A stretch of DNA of 64,000 nucleotides from Photobacterium swingsii. Its GTDB lineage: Bacteria > Pseudomonadota > Gammaproteobacteria > Enterobacterales > Vibrionaceae. The translations under genes and the position numbers were made by a program. Every line of letters begins with the position of its first letter. The stretch's first letter is position 1. The notes beneath the pieces are model-generated. The model was given only the letters and a program-made list of their open reading frames with translations, ran no database searches and was not told where the DNA came from. Of this stretch, positions 17,810 through 26,214 are shown piece by piece. The DNA lies in the NCBI RefSeq assembly GCF_024346715.1, contig NZ_AP024852.1, positions 2,914,001-2,978,000 of the forward strand, in the 5' to 3' direction.

Positions 17810-18961
17810 TTAAACCTGCTGTGATACTTCGGCTGTAATACGAATATCTGGGCCTACGGTACGTACATCTGAAATAGTAAGCTCTGGCACTTGCGTCATT
17901 GAGGTTAAGCCCAATACATCGATAAGACCACGGCTATCAGCCCCCATGAGTTTAGGCGCTTGATACAAGATAAGCTCATCGACTAACTGCGCTTTGATTA
18001 ACGCGCCAGCTAACCCCGCCCCCGCTTCAACCCAGATATGATTGATATCATGATCACGCACTAACTGCTGCATCAGCGCTTTAAGGTCTAGCTGTGCCGT
18101 GTTCGAGGTATCCGTTATATCAAGCTCTGGGCTTGGCACGAGGATCTGCGAAACAGATTCAGGCCAAGCCAGTTGATCACACTGTTGACGAGCAAGCAAT
18201 ATCTGCCCTGGCAATTGAGCAAGACGACAGGTTGGAGAAACGCGGCTTTGGCTATCGATAATAATCCGCGTTGGCTGACGGAGATTGTCTTGAGGGTAAT
18301 CAGCTTGTATATCCGCACTTAATTCAGACCAGCGGACATTCAACGACGGATCATCAGCAAGTACCGTGGCGCTAGTTGATAAAATCGCGCCCGCTTGAGC
18401 ACGGTAGGCTTGAACATCAGCGCGGGCATGCGGGCTAGTGATCCACTTACTCTCACCATTAGCCAGCGCGGTTCGACCATCAAGGCTCGCTGCTAGCTTT
18501 AATTGCACAAATGGCAACCCTGTTTGCATGCGCTTGATAAAACCACGATTCAGCGCTTTGGCATCGGCTTCAAGTAAACCTGTTTGCACCTCAATGCCCG
18601 CGGCTTCAAGCATTGCAATGCCACGCCCTGCAACCTTAGGGTTTGGATCCACCATGGCACAGACAACACGTGTAACATTTGCTTTAACGAGCGCTTCAGC
18701 GCAAGGAGGGGTCCGGCCATAGTGAGAGCATGGCTCAAGCGTGACATAAGCCGTCGCTCCTTGGGCAAGCTCACCCGCCTCGCGAAGCGCAAAGACTTCG
18801 GCATGGGGTTGTCCAGCTTGGTAATGGTAGCCTTGACCAACAATGCGATCGCCTTGGGCAATCACGCAGCCCACATTGGGATTAGGAGCCGTAGTAAAAC
18901 GGCCACGCTTTGCTAACTGCAAAGCGCGTAACATCATAGAATGATCTAGAGAAGAAAACAT
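17810..18961 (-). CDS. ribD: Bifunctional riboflavin deaminase-reductase RibD
   Basis: RibD carries out the second and third steps of riboflavin synthesis. The N-terminal deaminase (about 1-145) holds the zinc site: PHAEVFA (His, Glu) and LEPCSHYGRTPPCAEAL (two cysteines). The C-terminal reductase (about 150-370) starts with VQLKLAASLDGRTALANGESKWIT and ends in a NADPH-domain region with HIWVEAGAGLAGALI. The 383-residue length is usual. Its ATG lies 6 bases after the nrdR stop, so translation is probably coupled. Confidence 0.96.
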   Translation of the reverse strand: MFSSLDHSMMLRALQLAKRGRFTTAPNPNVGCVIAQGDRIVGQGYHYQAGQPHAEVFALREAGELAQGATAYVTLEPCSHYGRTPPCAEALVKANVTRVVCAMVDPNPKVAGRGIAMLEAAGIEVQTGLLEADAKALNRGFIKRMQTGLPFVQLKLAASLDGRTALANGESKWITSPHARADVQAYRAQAGAILSTSATVLADDPSLNVRWSELSADIQADYPQDNLRQPTRIIIDSQSRVSPTCRLAQLPGQILLARQQCDQLAWPESVSQILVPSPELDITDTSNTAQLDLKALMQQLVRDHDINHIWVEAGAGLAGALIKAQLVDELILYQAPKLMGADSRGLIDVLGLTSMTQVPELTISDVRTVGPDIRITAEVSQQV

Positions 18962-18967
18962 GCGTGG

Positions 18968-19417
18968 CTACTTTTCTAATTTAGCGATTTCTTCGCCAAA
19001 CTCTCGAATATCTTCAAAACTACGATAAACAGATGCGAAACGGATATACGCTACTTTATCGAGTTCTTTTAACGCTTCCATGACCAAATTACCGATCATG
19101 TCAGACGCAACTTCACGCTCCCCTGTCGCACGCAGTTGAGACTTGATGGTATTGATCGCTTTTTCAATATCATCCGCGCTGACAGGACGTTTTTCTAACG
19201 CACGTTGAATACCACCACGCAACTTATCTTCGTTGAATGGGTCACGGTTACCGTTAGTTTTTATTACTCGCGGCATCACCAACTCAGCCGTTTCAAACGT
19301 AGTATAACGTTCATTACAAGCTAAACATTGACGACGGCGACGTACTTGGTGGCCATCAGCAACCAAGCGAGAATCGATTACTTTGGTGTCATTCGCACCA
19401 CAAAAAGGACAGTGCAT
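18968..19417 (-). CDS. nrdR: Transcriptional repressor NrdR
   Basis: NrdR represses ribonucleotide reductase operons. The protein has 149 residues with an N-terminal zinc ribbon ([10 protein letters not shown] ... [12 protein letters not shown], two CxxC pairs) and an ATP-cone (about 49-139) containing [16 protein letters not shown] and [11 protein letters not shown]. It heads nrdR-ribD-ribE-ribB-ribH, the same order as in many Vibrio and enteric genomes. Its ATG follows the spacer from glyA, which carries a terminator. Confidence 0.97.
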   Translation of the reverse strand: MHCPFCGANDTKVIDSRLVADGHQVRRRRQCLACNERYTTFETAELVMPRVIKTNGNRDPFNEDKLRGGIQRALEKRPVSADDIEKAINTIKSQLRATGEREVASDMIGNLVMEALKELDKVAYIRFASVYRSFEDIREFGEEIAKLEK

Positions 19418-19523
19418 CGTGCCTCCTCATTTTCGTCGAATCAGTGTACCGCATTTCAAACGTTTATTGAGTATATATCCGCGGTTTTTACGCTTATTTA
19501 GTGCCTTCTTATTCCCCAACGCA

Positions 19524-19548
19524 AAACGGCACCTTAAAGGTGCCGTTT
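19524..19548 (-). terminator. Terminator after glyA
   Basis: A perfect 12-bp stem AAACGGCACCTT/AAGGTGCCGTTT (19524-19535, 19537-19548). On the minus strand it follows the glyA stop at 19570 and ends in TTTTGCG. Confidence 0.85.
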
Positions 19549-19569
19549 ATTTATACGCGTGATATGAAA

Positions 19570-20820
19570 TTATGCGTAAACAGGAAGACGCTTACAAATC
19601 TCTAATACTTTCGCTTTTGTTGCTTCAATCACTGCAGGGTTCTCGATATCGTCAAGAATGTCACAAATCCAACCCGCAAGTTGCTTGGTGTCTTCAGCCG
19701 TGAAACCGCGACGTGTAATTGAAGGCGTACCGATACGGATACCCGAAGTAACAAACGGGCTACGTGGATCGTTTGGTACACTGTTCTTGTTCACAGTAAT
19801 GTTAGCAGCACCTAGTGCAGCATCTGCTTCTTTACCTGTGATGTTTTTGTTGATTAGGTCAACAAGGAAAAGGTGATTTTCAGTGCTACCAGAAACGATG
19901 TTGTAACCGCGCTCTAGGAACTCACCAACCATTACTTTTGCATTTTCAACAACACGCGCTTGATATTCTTTAAACTCAGGCTCCATTGCTTCTTTAAACG
20001 CTACTGCTTTTGCTGCGATAACGTGCATCAGTGGGCCACCTTGACCACCAGGGAATACTGCTGAGTTCAGTTTCTTGTATAGGTCTTCACCTTCACAAGA
20101 AAGAATAAGACCGCCACGAGGGCCAGCAAGCGTTTTGTGCGTAGTTGTTGTTACAACGTGCGCATGTGGTACAGGGTTAGGATATACACCAGCAGCAATT
20201 AAGCCAGCAACGTGAGCCATATCAACAAAGAAGTATGCGCCAACTTTATCTGCAATTTCACGCATTCGAGCCCAATCACACACTTGAGAGTAAGCAGAGA
20301 AACCACCTATGATCATTTTCGGTTTGTGTTCTACTGCTAGTGCTTCCATTTCTTCATAGTCAATCTGGCCCGCTTCATCAATGCCGTAAGGAATGATGTT
20401 GTAAAGCTTACCAGAGAAGTTAACAGGTGAACCGTGTGTTAAGTGACCACCGTGCGCTAGGCTCATGCCTAATACAGTATCGCCAGCATTTAGCAATGCC
20501 ATGTACACAGCATTGTTCGCTTGAGAACCTGAGTGAGGTTGTACGTTCGCGTACTCTGCACCAAACAGCTGACATGCACGATCAATAGCAAGTTGTTCTG
20601 CTTTATCTACGAACTCACAACCACCGTAGTAACGCTTGCCAGGGTAACCTTCAGCATATTTGTTTGTTAGCTGAGAACCTTGTGCTTCCATTACACGTGG
20701 GCTTGTGTAGTTTTCAGAAGCAATTAACTCGATGTGCTCTTCTTGACGTGCAGTTTCTTCCTGAATAGCTGCAAACAGCTCAACGTCGTAATCGGCAATA
20801 TTCATGTCGCGCTTTAGCAT
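19570..20820 (-). CDS. glyA: Serine hydroxymethyltransferase
   Basis: GlyA interconverts serine and glycine with tetrahydrofolate, the main source of one-carbon units for purines and thymidylate. The 416-residue protein has the PLP site [13 protein letters not shown] and the motifs [46 protein letters not shown] and [15 protein letters not shown] choose ATG 20820 ([12 protein letters not shown]) because E. coli GlyA starts identically and AGGAGA lies just upstream; a start 45 bases earlier lacks support. A PurR-like box 80-95 bases upstream fits control by purines as in E. coli. Confidence 0.97.
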   Translation of the reverse strand: MLKRDMNIADYDVELFAAIQEETARQEEHIELIASENYTSPRVMEAQGSQLTNKYAEGYPGKRYYGGCEFVDKAEQLAIDRACQLFGAEYANVQPHSGSQANNAVYMALLNAGDTVLGMSLAHGGHLTHGSPVNFSGKLYNIIPYGIDEAGQIDYEEMEALAVEHKPKMIIGGFSAYSQVCDWARMREIADKVGAYFFVDMAHVAGLIAAGVYPNPVPHAHVVTTTTHKTLAGPRGGLILSCEGEDLYKKLNSAVFPGGQGGPLMHVIAAKAVAFKEAMEPEFKEYQARVVENAKVMVGEFLERGYNIVSGSTENHLFLVDLINKNITGKEADAALGAANITVNKNSVPNDPRSPFVTSGIRIGTPSITRRGFTAEDTKQLAGWICDILDDIENPAVIEATKAKVLEICKRLPVYA

Positions 20821-20899
20821 CTGTATCTCCTGACTCAGATAGGTATAACCACAAAAATCTAACAAAAACTGGATTCACGCAAAGCGAGTAACCATGCGG

Positions 20900-20915
20900 A
20901 CGCAAACGTTTTCGT
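20900..20915. promoter_or_regulatory. PurR-like operator for glyA
   Basis: ACGCAAACGTTTTCGT differs from the E. coli PurR palindrome ACGCAAACGTTTGCGT at one of 16 positions. It is 80-95 bases upstream of the glyA start. Confidence 0.8.
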
Positions 20916-20948
20916 CTGACCAGTAACTGATGCCATATTTTACATAAA

Positions 20949-20962
20949 TTGATCTAAATCAG
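20949..20962. promoter_or_regulatory. FNR-like box
   Basis: TTGATCTAAATCAG matches the FNR consensus TTGAT-N4-ATCAA at 9 of 10 defined positions. Its target (glyA or the YitT-type gene) is unclear, and a chance match is possible in AT-rich DNA. Confidence 0.35.
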
Positions 20963-21286
20963 ATACCCTTCAAATTACTTTTTATTGGATTTCTTCATGT
21001 TTATTTTCAATGTCACCATGAATTCGTTTCATCTTTTCTACAATCCTCACTCAAAATGCACATACCAAGTGAATAGATTTATCAAGAAAGTCATTGAAAT
21101 TAATATTTACAAGTCCGTAAATATATAATTACAGGCGATAAAAACCACCTACAGCCGTAACCTTCTTTCTTGTCATAAATGACTATATGATGCGCTCCAA
21201 TACATCATACATTTTCATCTGGCCACCTAGCGGCAATAAAACTCAACCAGCATTAACTGAATGCGGATGATACAAGGAGCTATTTT

Positions 21287-21910
21287 TTGAGCAGTAACAA
21301 GCATTCTATTTCAGAAAACATTATCGCTATTCTTACAGGTACTTTCGTTGTAGCCCAAGGCGTGTTCTTTCTTCAGCAAGCCGACTTACTGACAGGTGGC
21401 ACAACAGGTCTTGCCCTACTTGCGAGCCAGTTTATCGACCTATCCTTTGGCCAATTGTACTTTATGATGAACTGTCCATTTTACTTGATGGCTTGGTTCC
21501 GTATGGGTAAGTCATTTGCACTCACCAGTATTCTGTCTGGTGGCTTAGTGTCTATCATCACCGACAACCTTCATCACGTATTAGAAATCAGTCGCCTTGA
21601 ACCGCTTTACTGCGCTTTAATCGGTGGCCTCTTAATGGGATTAGGTATGCTGATCCTTTTTCGCCATAAAACCAGCCTTGGTGGCTTTAACGTGCTAGTG
21701 CTGTTTTTACAAGAGAAAATGGGATGGTCTGCTGGCAAGCTGCAAATGGGCATTGATTTCAGCATACTGGTTGCCTCTTTCTTCCTCGTTAGCCCTATGA
21801 TTTTGTTATTCTCGGTAGTGGGTGCCTTCATGCTGAATTTGGTCTTGGCAATGAACCACAAACCAGGTCGCTATAGCAGTGAGTTAAAAGCACAAACAAG
21901 CTCATCTTAG
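21287..21910 (+). CDS. YitT-family (DUF161) membrane protein
   Basis: This 207-residue protein has about five hydrophobic segments and the YitT family marks: LLTGGTTGLALL in the first loop and the glycine-rich SLGGFNVLVLFLQEKMGWSAGKLQMGIDF near 145-170. The function of the family is not known; it is a predicted inner-membrane protein, sometimes proposed to be a transporter. The start is TTG at 21287, eight bases after AAGGAG. A short frame from 21261 stops after ten codons. It is monocistronic with a terminator. Confidence 0.8.
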   Translation: MSSNKHSISENIIAILTGTFVVAQGVFFLQQADLLTGGTTGLALLASQFIDLSFGQLYFMMNCPFYLMAWFRMGKSFALTSILSGGLVSIITDNLHHVLEISRLEPLYCALIGGLLMGLGMLILFRHKTSLGGFNVLVLFLQEKMGWSAGKLQMGIDFSILVASFFLVSPMILLFSVVGAFMLNLVLAMNHKPGRYSSELKAQTSSS

Positions 21911-21968
21911 TTTGTTTAACGTCTAAGTGCTTAAACGTTTAAATGGCTGAATACTAAATCTCAGATGC

Positions 21969-21999
21969 AAAAAGAGGTCGCGATATGCGACCTCTTTTT
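21969..21999. terminator. Bidirectional terminator
   Basis: A perfect 13-bp stem AAAAAGAGGTCGC/GCGACCTCTTTTT with a 5-base loop, between the convergent YitT-type gene and dps. Confidence 0.9.
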
Positions 22000-22028
22000 G
22001 GTAATTGGTTATCTGTTTAATTAAACGA

Positions 22029-22502
22029 TCATTGATTGTAAGCATTCAGCATCCACATTAGCTTTTCTTGCTCACGGATATAATCGCCCATCAATGCCGC
22101 TGTTCCTTCATCTTCAGCCTCACCCGCTAATCCTAAGATACTGCGTTGCATACCGAGTAACGTCTTAAAACCCGCTTGTAAGCCGCTAACACATTCACTC
22201 CCCGCATGCGCATTAAGGTGCTCTTGAATATCACTCACCTGAAGATACTGAGTAAAGCTATGTGATGGTGTGGCACCCAGTGTCAGCACACGCTCGGCTA
22301 ACTCATCAATTTTTACTTGTAGATCAGTATAAATTTCTTCAAATTTTGCATGCAGTTCAAAGAACTCTTTGCCTTTTATATTCCAGTGATAACCACGCGT
22401 GTTCATGTAAAGTACTTGATAGTTCGCCAGTAGCGTATTGAGTTGTGCTGCCAATTCTTCAGATTTACCGCTATCAAGACCAATAATATTTTGCTTCAAC
22501 AT
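22029..22502 (-). CDS. dps: Dps-family ferritin-like DNA-protection protein
   Basis: Dps forms a 12-mer that binds DNA and oxidises iron with hydrogen peroxide. The 157-residue protein shows the ferroxidase region TRGYHWNIKGKEFFELHAKFEEIYTDL, with the usual His/Asp/Glu ligands, and a helical C-terminus ending in WMLNAYNQ. ATG 22502 (MLKQNIIGLD) has AGAGGAA upstream and is preferred over a longer start 45 bases earlier. The N-terminus lacks a lysine-rich DNA-binding tail, so peroxide and iron protection may matter more than DNA packing. Single gene, promoter in 22503-22861. Confidence 0.92.
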   Translation of the reverse strand: MLKQNIIGLDSGKSEELAAQLNTLLANYQVLYMNTRGYHWNIKGKEFFELHAKFEEIYTDLQVKIDELAERVLTLGATPSHSFTQYLQVSDIQEHLNAHAGSECVSGLQAGFKTLLGMQRSILGLAGEAEDEGTAALMGDYIREQEKLMWMLNAYNQ

Positions 22503-22861
22503 AATTCGATTCCTCTTTATTTTCTGCAATATTACGGCTGCGGACACGCTGACACCATTCGTCTTGCTTTATACATTTGATAGATAAAAACTATCAAGTT
22601 AGGGGCTTGTAAACCTCAAGATTCAGTGATTTTAAAATGCAAAAATCAACATCAACGTTTAATACTGGAAGCCAAAATAAACTTAGAATCTAAAAAGCAA
22701 GGAGGAGTAAAAGAGGAGCTTGCAAATGAAATGAATGAGTACGTTTCCTACCCACTGAGACCAATGAGTATCAGTCCCCATATAAGCAGCCACGATCAAT
22801 AGGTGTAATTAATGTCTAAAACATTATAATCGACAGCTTCTGTATTTTTTGGAACTGAAGT
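22503..22861. other. dps / acyltransferase spacer with a degraded or small ORF
   Basis: A 359-bp spacer between divergent genes, holding the dps promoter. A frame open from about 22584 to a stop at 22802 (GTG at 22626, 58 residues) reads like real helical protein (VKEELANEMNEYVSYPLRP). A GGAGG sits inside it. It may be a small gene or the remnant of one; I cannot identify it and give it low weight. Confidence 0.3.
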
Positions 22862-24895
22862 ATGCAACCTATTAAGTATAGGGCAGATGTCGACGGGTTG
22901 AGAGCTGTCGCTGTCATCGCCGTTATTCTCTTTCATTTAAACCCAGCATGGTTGCCTGGTGGCTTTGTCGGTGTCGATGTTTTTTTTGTCATATCTGGCT
23001 TCATCATTACTACATCGTTATACCCAAGTATCGATTCCAATGTTTTTTCTTTTTCTGACTTTTATATCAAGAGAATTAAGAGGATCCTGCCTTTATTTTA
23101 CTTGGTCGTATTCTCTAGTTTAGTCGTCGCCTATATTTTATTCTTACCAAATGACCTTATCAATTATGCCGATAGCATGCGGTATGCGAGTGGATTCATT
23201 GCAAATATCTACTTTGAAAAACAGTCTGGATACTTTGCGCCTACTTCCGATTCACTACCATTGCTGCATATATGGTCTTTATCACTGGAAGAGCAGTTCT
23301 ATTTTATATGGCCGATACTCTTATTGTGCAGTACAAAACTCTTTGCTAAACAGCACCTGTTAAAAATATTAGTCGCTTCATTCATTGGCCTAGTCTGTTA
23401 TTCGCAATACTCAACCCTGATGTCCTCTTCATCAGCATATTATTTATTACAAAGCCGCGGCTTTGAGCTACTTGGTGGTGCAATATTAGCTATAGCTAGC
23501 ATATTAAAACGTGAGCGCAATATTCACTTTTCGCCATTCACTCACAACCTCGTAGGCATGCTTGGCTTTGCGTCTATAATCACCATGTTTATTACGTACC
23601 ATAAAGGAATGATCTTTCCAGGCTTTTCGGCACTATGGGTTGTTTTAGTGACCAGCTTAATTATCTTCTCTGGTGAACGTCAGGATAGTCGAGTATTCCA
23701 GCTGTTAAGTCATCGTAAAGTGGTTTTTGTTGGCACTTTATCTTACTCACTTTATCTATGGCATTGGCCTGTACTAGCATTTTATCGTTACTTTGATAAC
23801 TCTTTTACTTTTAGCGATATGTTGCTTTGTATTACCCTGATCATTGTGCTTTCGTTACTCTCTTGGAAGTTTGTTGAAAAGCCGCTACGCCACACAAAAA
23901 TACAGTCACGCTGGGTAGTTTTATTTTATTTAGTTTTACCTATCGCCCTGTCGATTTCTATCGCCAAAAATATCGTTGAAAATAAAGGCTATGCCGATAG
24001 ATTTCCTAATGACGTTGTTGAGTTTTACCAAGTATCACTGGATGAATTTAAGTTCCACAAAGATGAGTATAAGGTTCTGGAGGGAGAGCAACCTTTCCAA
24101 CCGACATTACTTGGTATTCAGTCTGATGAACAACAAAACTTAAATGCCTTTCTTTGGGGAGATTCTCATGGCGGACACTTCCGAAGCGCCGTTGACATTC
24201 TGGGCAAAGAGTATGGGTTCTCGGCCCTATATGGTGGCCTAGGTGGGTGCCCTCCTCTACTGGGGGCTAGCTTATTGAAAGGTGGAAAACCTGAAACACG
24301 ATGTACCGATAATAATAATGAATTAGCCAAAGTTATTGCACAATCCACCGTGAAATATGTATTTCTCGCAGGGCGCTGGTCAATGTATACCGAAACAACA
24401 CGTGCAGTAGGGGAAAGAGGCTCTCGTGTATACCTAGGCATGGACAATGACTATTCAGAAAGCATTGAGAATAGCCGCCAAACATTCTCTAAAAGTTTGG
24501 AAGCTACGGTTAAATTTTTGATTGAAAATGGAAAAGTACCGATTATCTTCGATCAAGCTCCCGCATATGATTTCAACCCAAGTAATTGCTGGTTAAAAAA
24601 ATCAATGTACGAATCTTTTCGCCATGAAAATTGCGACATCCCTCAGGAAGAGGTCAATAAAAGGCAGAAAGCACACAAAGATATATTCAGCCAATTAGCT
24701 AAAAAGTACTCTGAAATCATCATTATCAACACTCAATCAGTCTTATGTGATGGCAATATTTGTAAAAGTAAGCTTGATGGCGTCCCACTCTACAACGATA
24801 ACAATCACTTGAGTTATGAAGGGGCAAGGATTTTGATAAGAGAGTACTTACAACAAAAAGCGTCTTCCAACCTGAAAGCTACATTAGAACAATGA
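22862..24895 (+). CDS. OafA/YrhL-type O-acyltransferase with C-terminal SGNH domain
   Basis: This 677-residue protein starts as a classic acyltransferase-3 membrane domain: YRADVDGLRAVAVIAVILFHLNP, FVGVDVFFVISGFIITTSL, FYIKRIKRILP and SLEEQFYFIWPILLL, with about ten membrane helices up to residue 370. The C-terminal half is an extracytoplasmic SGNH domain with FLWGDSHGGH near 425-435 and NNHLSYEGA near 645. Such proteins acylate lipopolysaccharide O-antigen or other surface sugars. Base composition is more AT-rich than neighbours by eye, and no other surface-sugar genes are present, so horizontal acquisition is possible. It is convergent with glnB and the palindromic repeat. Confidence 0.88.
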   Translation: MQPIKYRADVDGLRAVAVIAVILFHLNPAWLPGGFVGVDVFFVISGFIITTSLYPSIDSNVFSFSDFYIKRIKRILPLFYLVVFSSLVVAYILFLPNDLINYADSMRYASGFIANIYFEKQSGYFAPTSDSLPLLHIWSLSLEEQFYFIWPILLLCSTKLFAKQHLLKILVASFIGLVCYSQYSTLMSSSSAYYLLQSRGFELLGGAILAIASILKRERNIHFSPFTHNLVGMLGFASIITMFITYHKGMIFPGFSALWVVLVTSLIIFSGERQDSRVFQLLSHRKVVFVGTLSYSLYLWHWPVLAFYRYFDNSFTFSDMLLCITLIIVLSLLSWKFVEKPLRHTKIQSRWVVLFYLVLPIALSISIAKNIVENKGYADRFPNDVVEFYQVSLDEFKFHKDEYKVLEGEQPFQPTLLGIQSDEQQNLNAFLWGDSHGGHFRSAVDILGKEYGFSALYGGLGGCPPLLGASLLKGGKPETRCTDNNNELAKVIAQSTVKYVFLAGRWSMYTETTRAVGERGSRVYLGMDNDYSESIENSRQTFSKSLEATVKFLIENGKVPIIFDQAPAYDFNPSNCWLKKSMYESFRHENCDIPQEEVNKRQKAHKDIFSQLAKKYSEIIIINTQSVLCDGNICKSKLDGVPLYNDNNHLSYEGARILIREYLQQKASSNLKATLEQ

Positions 24896-24982
24896 TAATA
24901 AGGTGGCTTAACCGTCACCTTTATCAATCACTTTCAATTGAAGGCTGGCCTTGAAAACACTTGGCAAATTTCATTCAAGACA

Positions 24983-25107
24983 GAGGGAGCGCGGAATTTA
25001 TAGCGTTCACATCACCCATGGATAAGATGTTTCATTCTCTGGCAAAGAGGAAGCGCGGAGTTTATAAGCATAAATGAGCACTTCCGATACAGCCAGAGGA
25101 TGAAACA
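24983..25107. repeat. Palindromic repeat element (GAGGRAGCGCGGARTTTATA twice)
   Basis: A 20-base motif occurs twice with 18 of 20 identical, at 24983-25002 and 25047-25066. The second copy sits inside a large stem-loop: 25028-25043 pairs with 25092-25107 (one mismatch, G-T compatible), and inner arms pair again (GGAAG/CTTCC, TTTAT/ATAAA). This suggests a folded repeat of REP or MITE kind, or a structured 3' RNA, between the convergent ends of the acyltransferase gene and glnB. I recall the core word GAGCGCGGAGTTTA from Vibrionaceae genomes, but this is unverified. Confidence 0.6.
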
Positions 25108-25119
25108 ACGACGCCAGAT

Positions 25120-25485
<366 letters not shown>

Positions 25486-25560
25486 CTAATACAGGGATTA
25501 TCTCAGAAACCCCTACTGTGCCTCAATGTATTTAAGCACTTAGATCATAAAGGATCATTA

Positions 25561-26004
25561 TCATTGCGAGTGAAGATCAATGGGAGGATCCATCTTTTTC
25601 AACAATAAAAAGACGGCATAAAGCAAAATACTGACATTAAGAGCGAGCACAATATAGGCTCTTATTTCAACAGGGAAAAATAACGGGACGAAGGGCACCA
25701 AACTAAAGCTAAAAAACATAGTCGCGGCGGGTATAAAAAAATAAAGCGGTAAGAAGCCCCAATGGCGACCATTTAGTAACCCAACACTGGCCATAATCCC
25801 TGACATCAATACCAAAACGGTAATCACGACAGGCACTATACCCAACTGGTTATAACTAAACGCCAAAATGAAGGCATCAAGATTGCGCAGCAAACAAACG
25901 GTAACAATACAGCCCAATACGCGCAATGCCAGTGTGGATGTATATTGTTTTACAGTATCCAATGTGTATTTCATCCTTGAAAGTACAGCTGCTGTCTTAA
26001 TCAC
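25561..26004 (-). CDS. Small four-helix membrane protein of unknown function
   Basis: This 147-residue protein has about four hydrophobic segments (roughly 27-50, 55-80, 85-105 and 110-135) and no motif I recognise. It is a putative inner-membrane protein. Start is GTG at 26004 with GGA close upstream; an ATG at 25974 (MKYTLDTVKQY) is an alternative but has its ribosome site too close. It stands alone between glnB and the purL end. No function is offered. Confidence 0.6.
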   Translation of the reverse strand: MIKTAAVLSRMKYTLDTVKQYTSTLALRVLGCIVTVCLLRNLDAFILAFSYNQLGIVPVVITVLVLMSGIMASVGLLNGRHWGFLPLYFFIPAATMFFSFSLVPFVPLFFPVEIRAYIVLALNVSILLYAVFLLLKKMDPPIDLHSQ

Positions 26005-26163
26005 TTATTCCATGTGATACAGACTGTGATCTGTGATGTAACGCTAAATGATAAGGCGTGCATTCTAAGAGGTACACGATAATGACTCAACACCAAACTC
26101 AACAATTTGGGCAACTGCTCAACTTTTCCAATAATTCTCACACTTTTTTTTGCTTTAAAACAA

Positions 26164-26190
26164 AAAAACCGCAGCTAAGCTGCGGTTTTT
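26164..26190 (-). terminator. Terminator after purL
   Basis: A 13-bp perfect stem AAAAACCGCAGCT/AGCTGCGGTTTTT with a one-base centre, 25 bases past the purL stop. The A-run on the plus strand gives a T-run on the minus strand. Confidence 0.9.
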
Positions 26191-26214
26191 ATTCGTTTCG
26201 TGATAACCAGCTAA

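Larger units (their letters stand above)
20821..21286. promoter_or_regulatory. Divergent glyA / YitT-type gene spacer
   Basis: A 466-bp AT-rich region between divergent genes. It holds a PurR-like box (20900-20915) and an FNR-like site (20949-20962). Beyond about 21000 I see only AT-rich sequence with no other clear motif or ORF. Confidence 0.5.
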
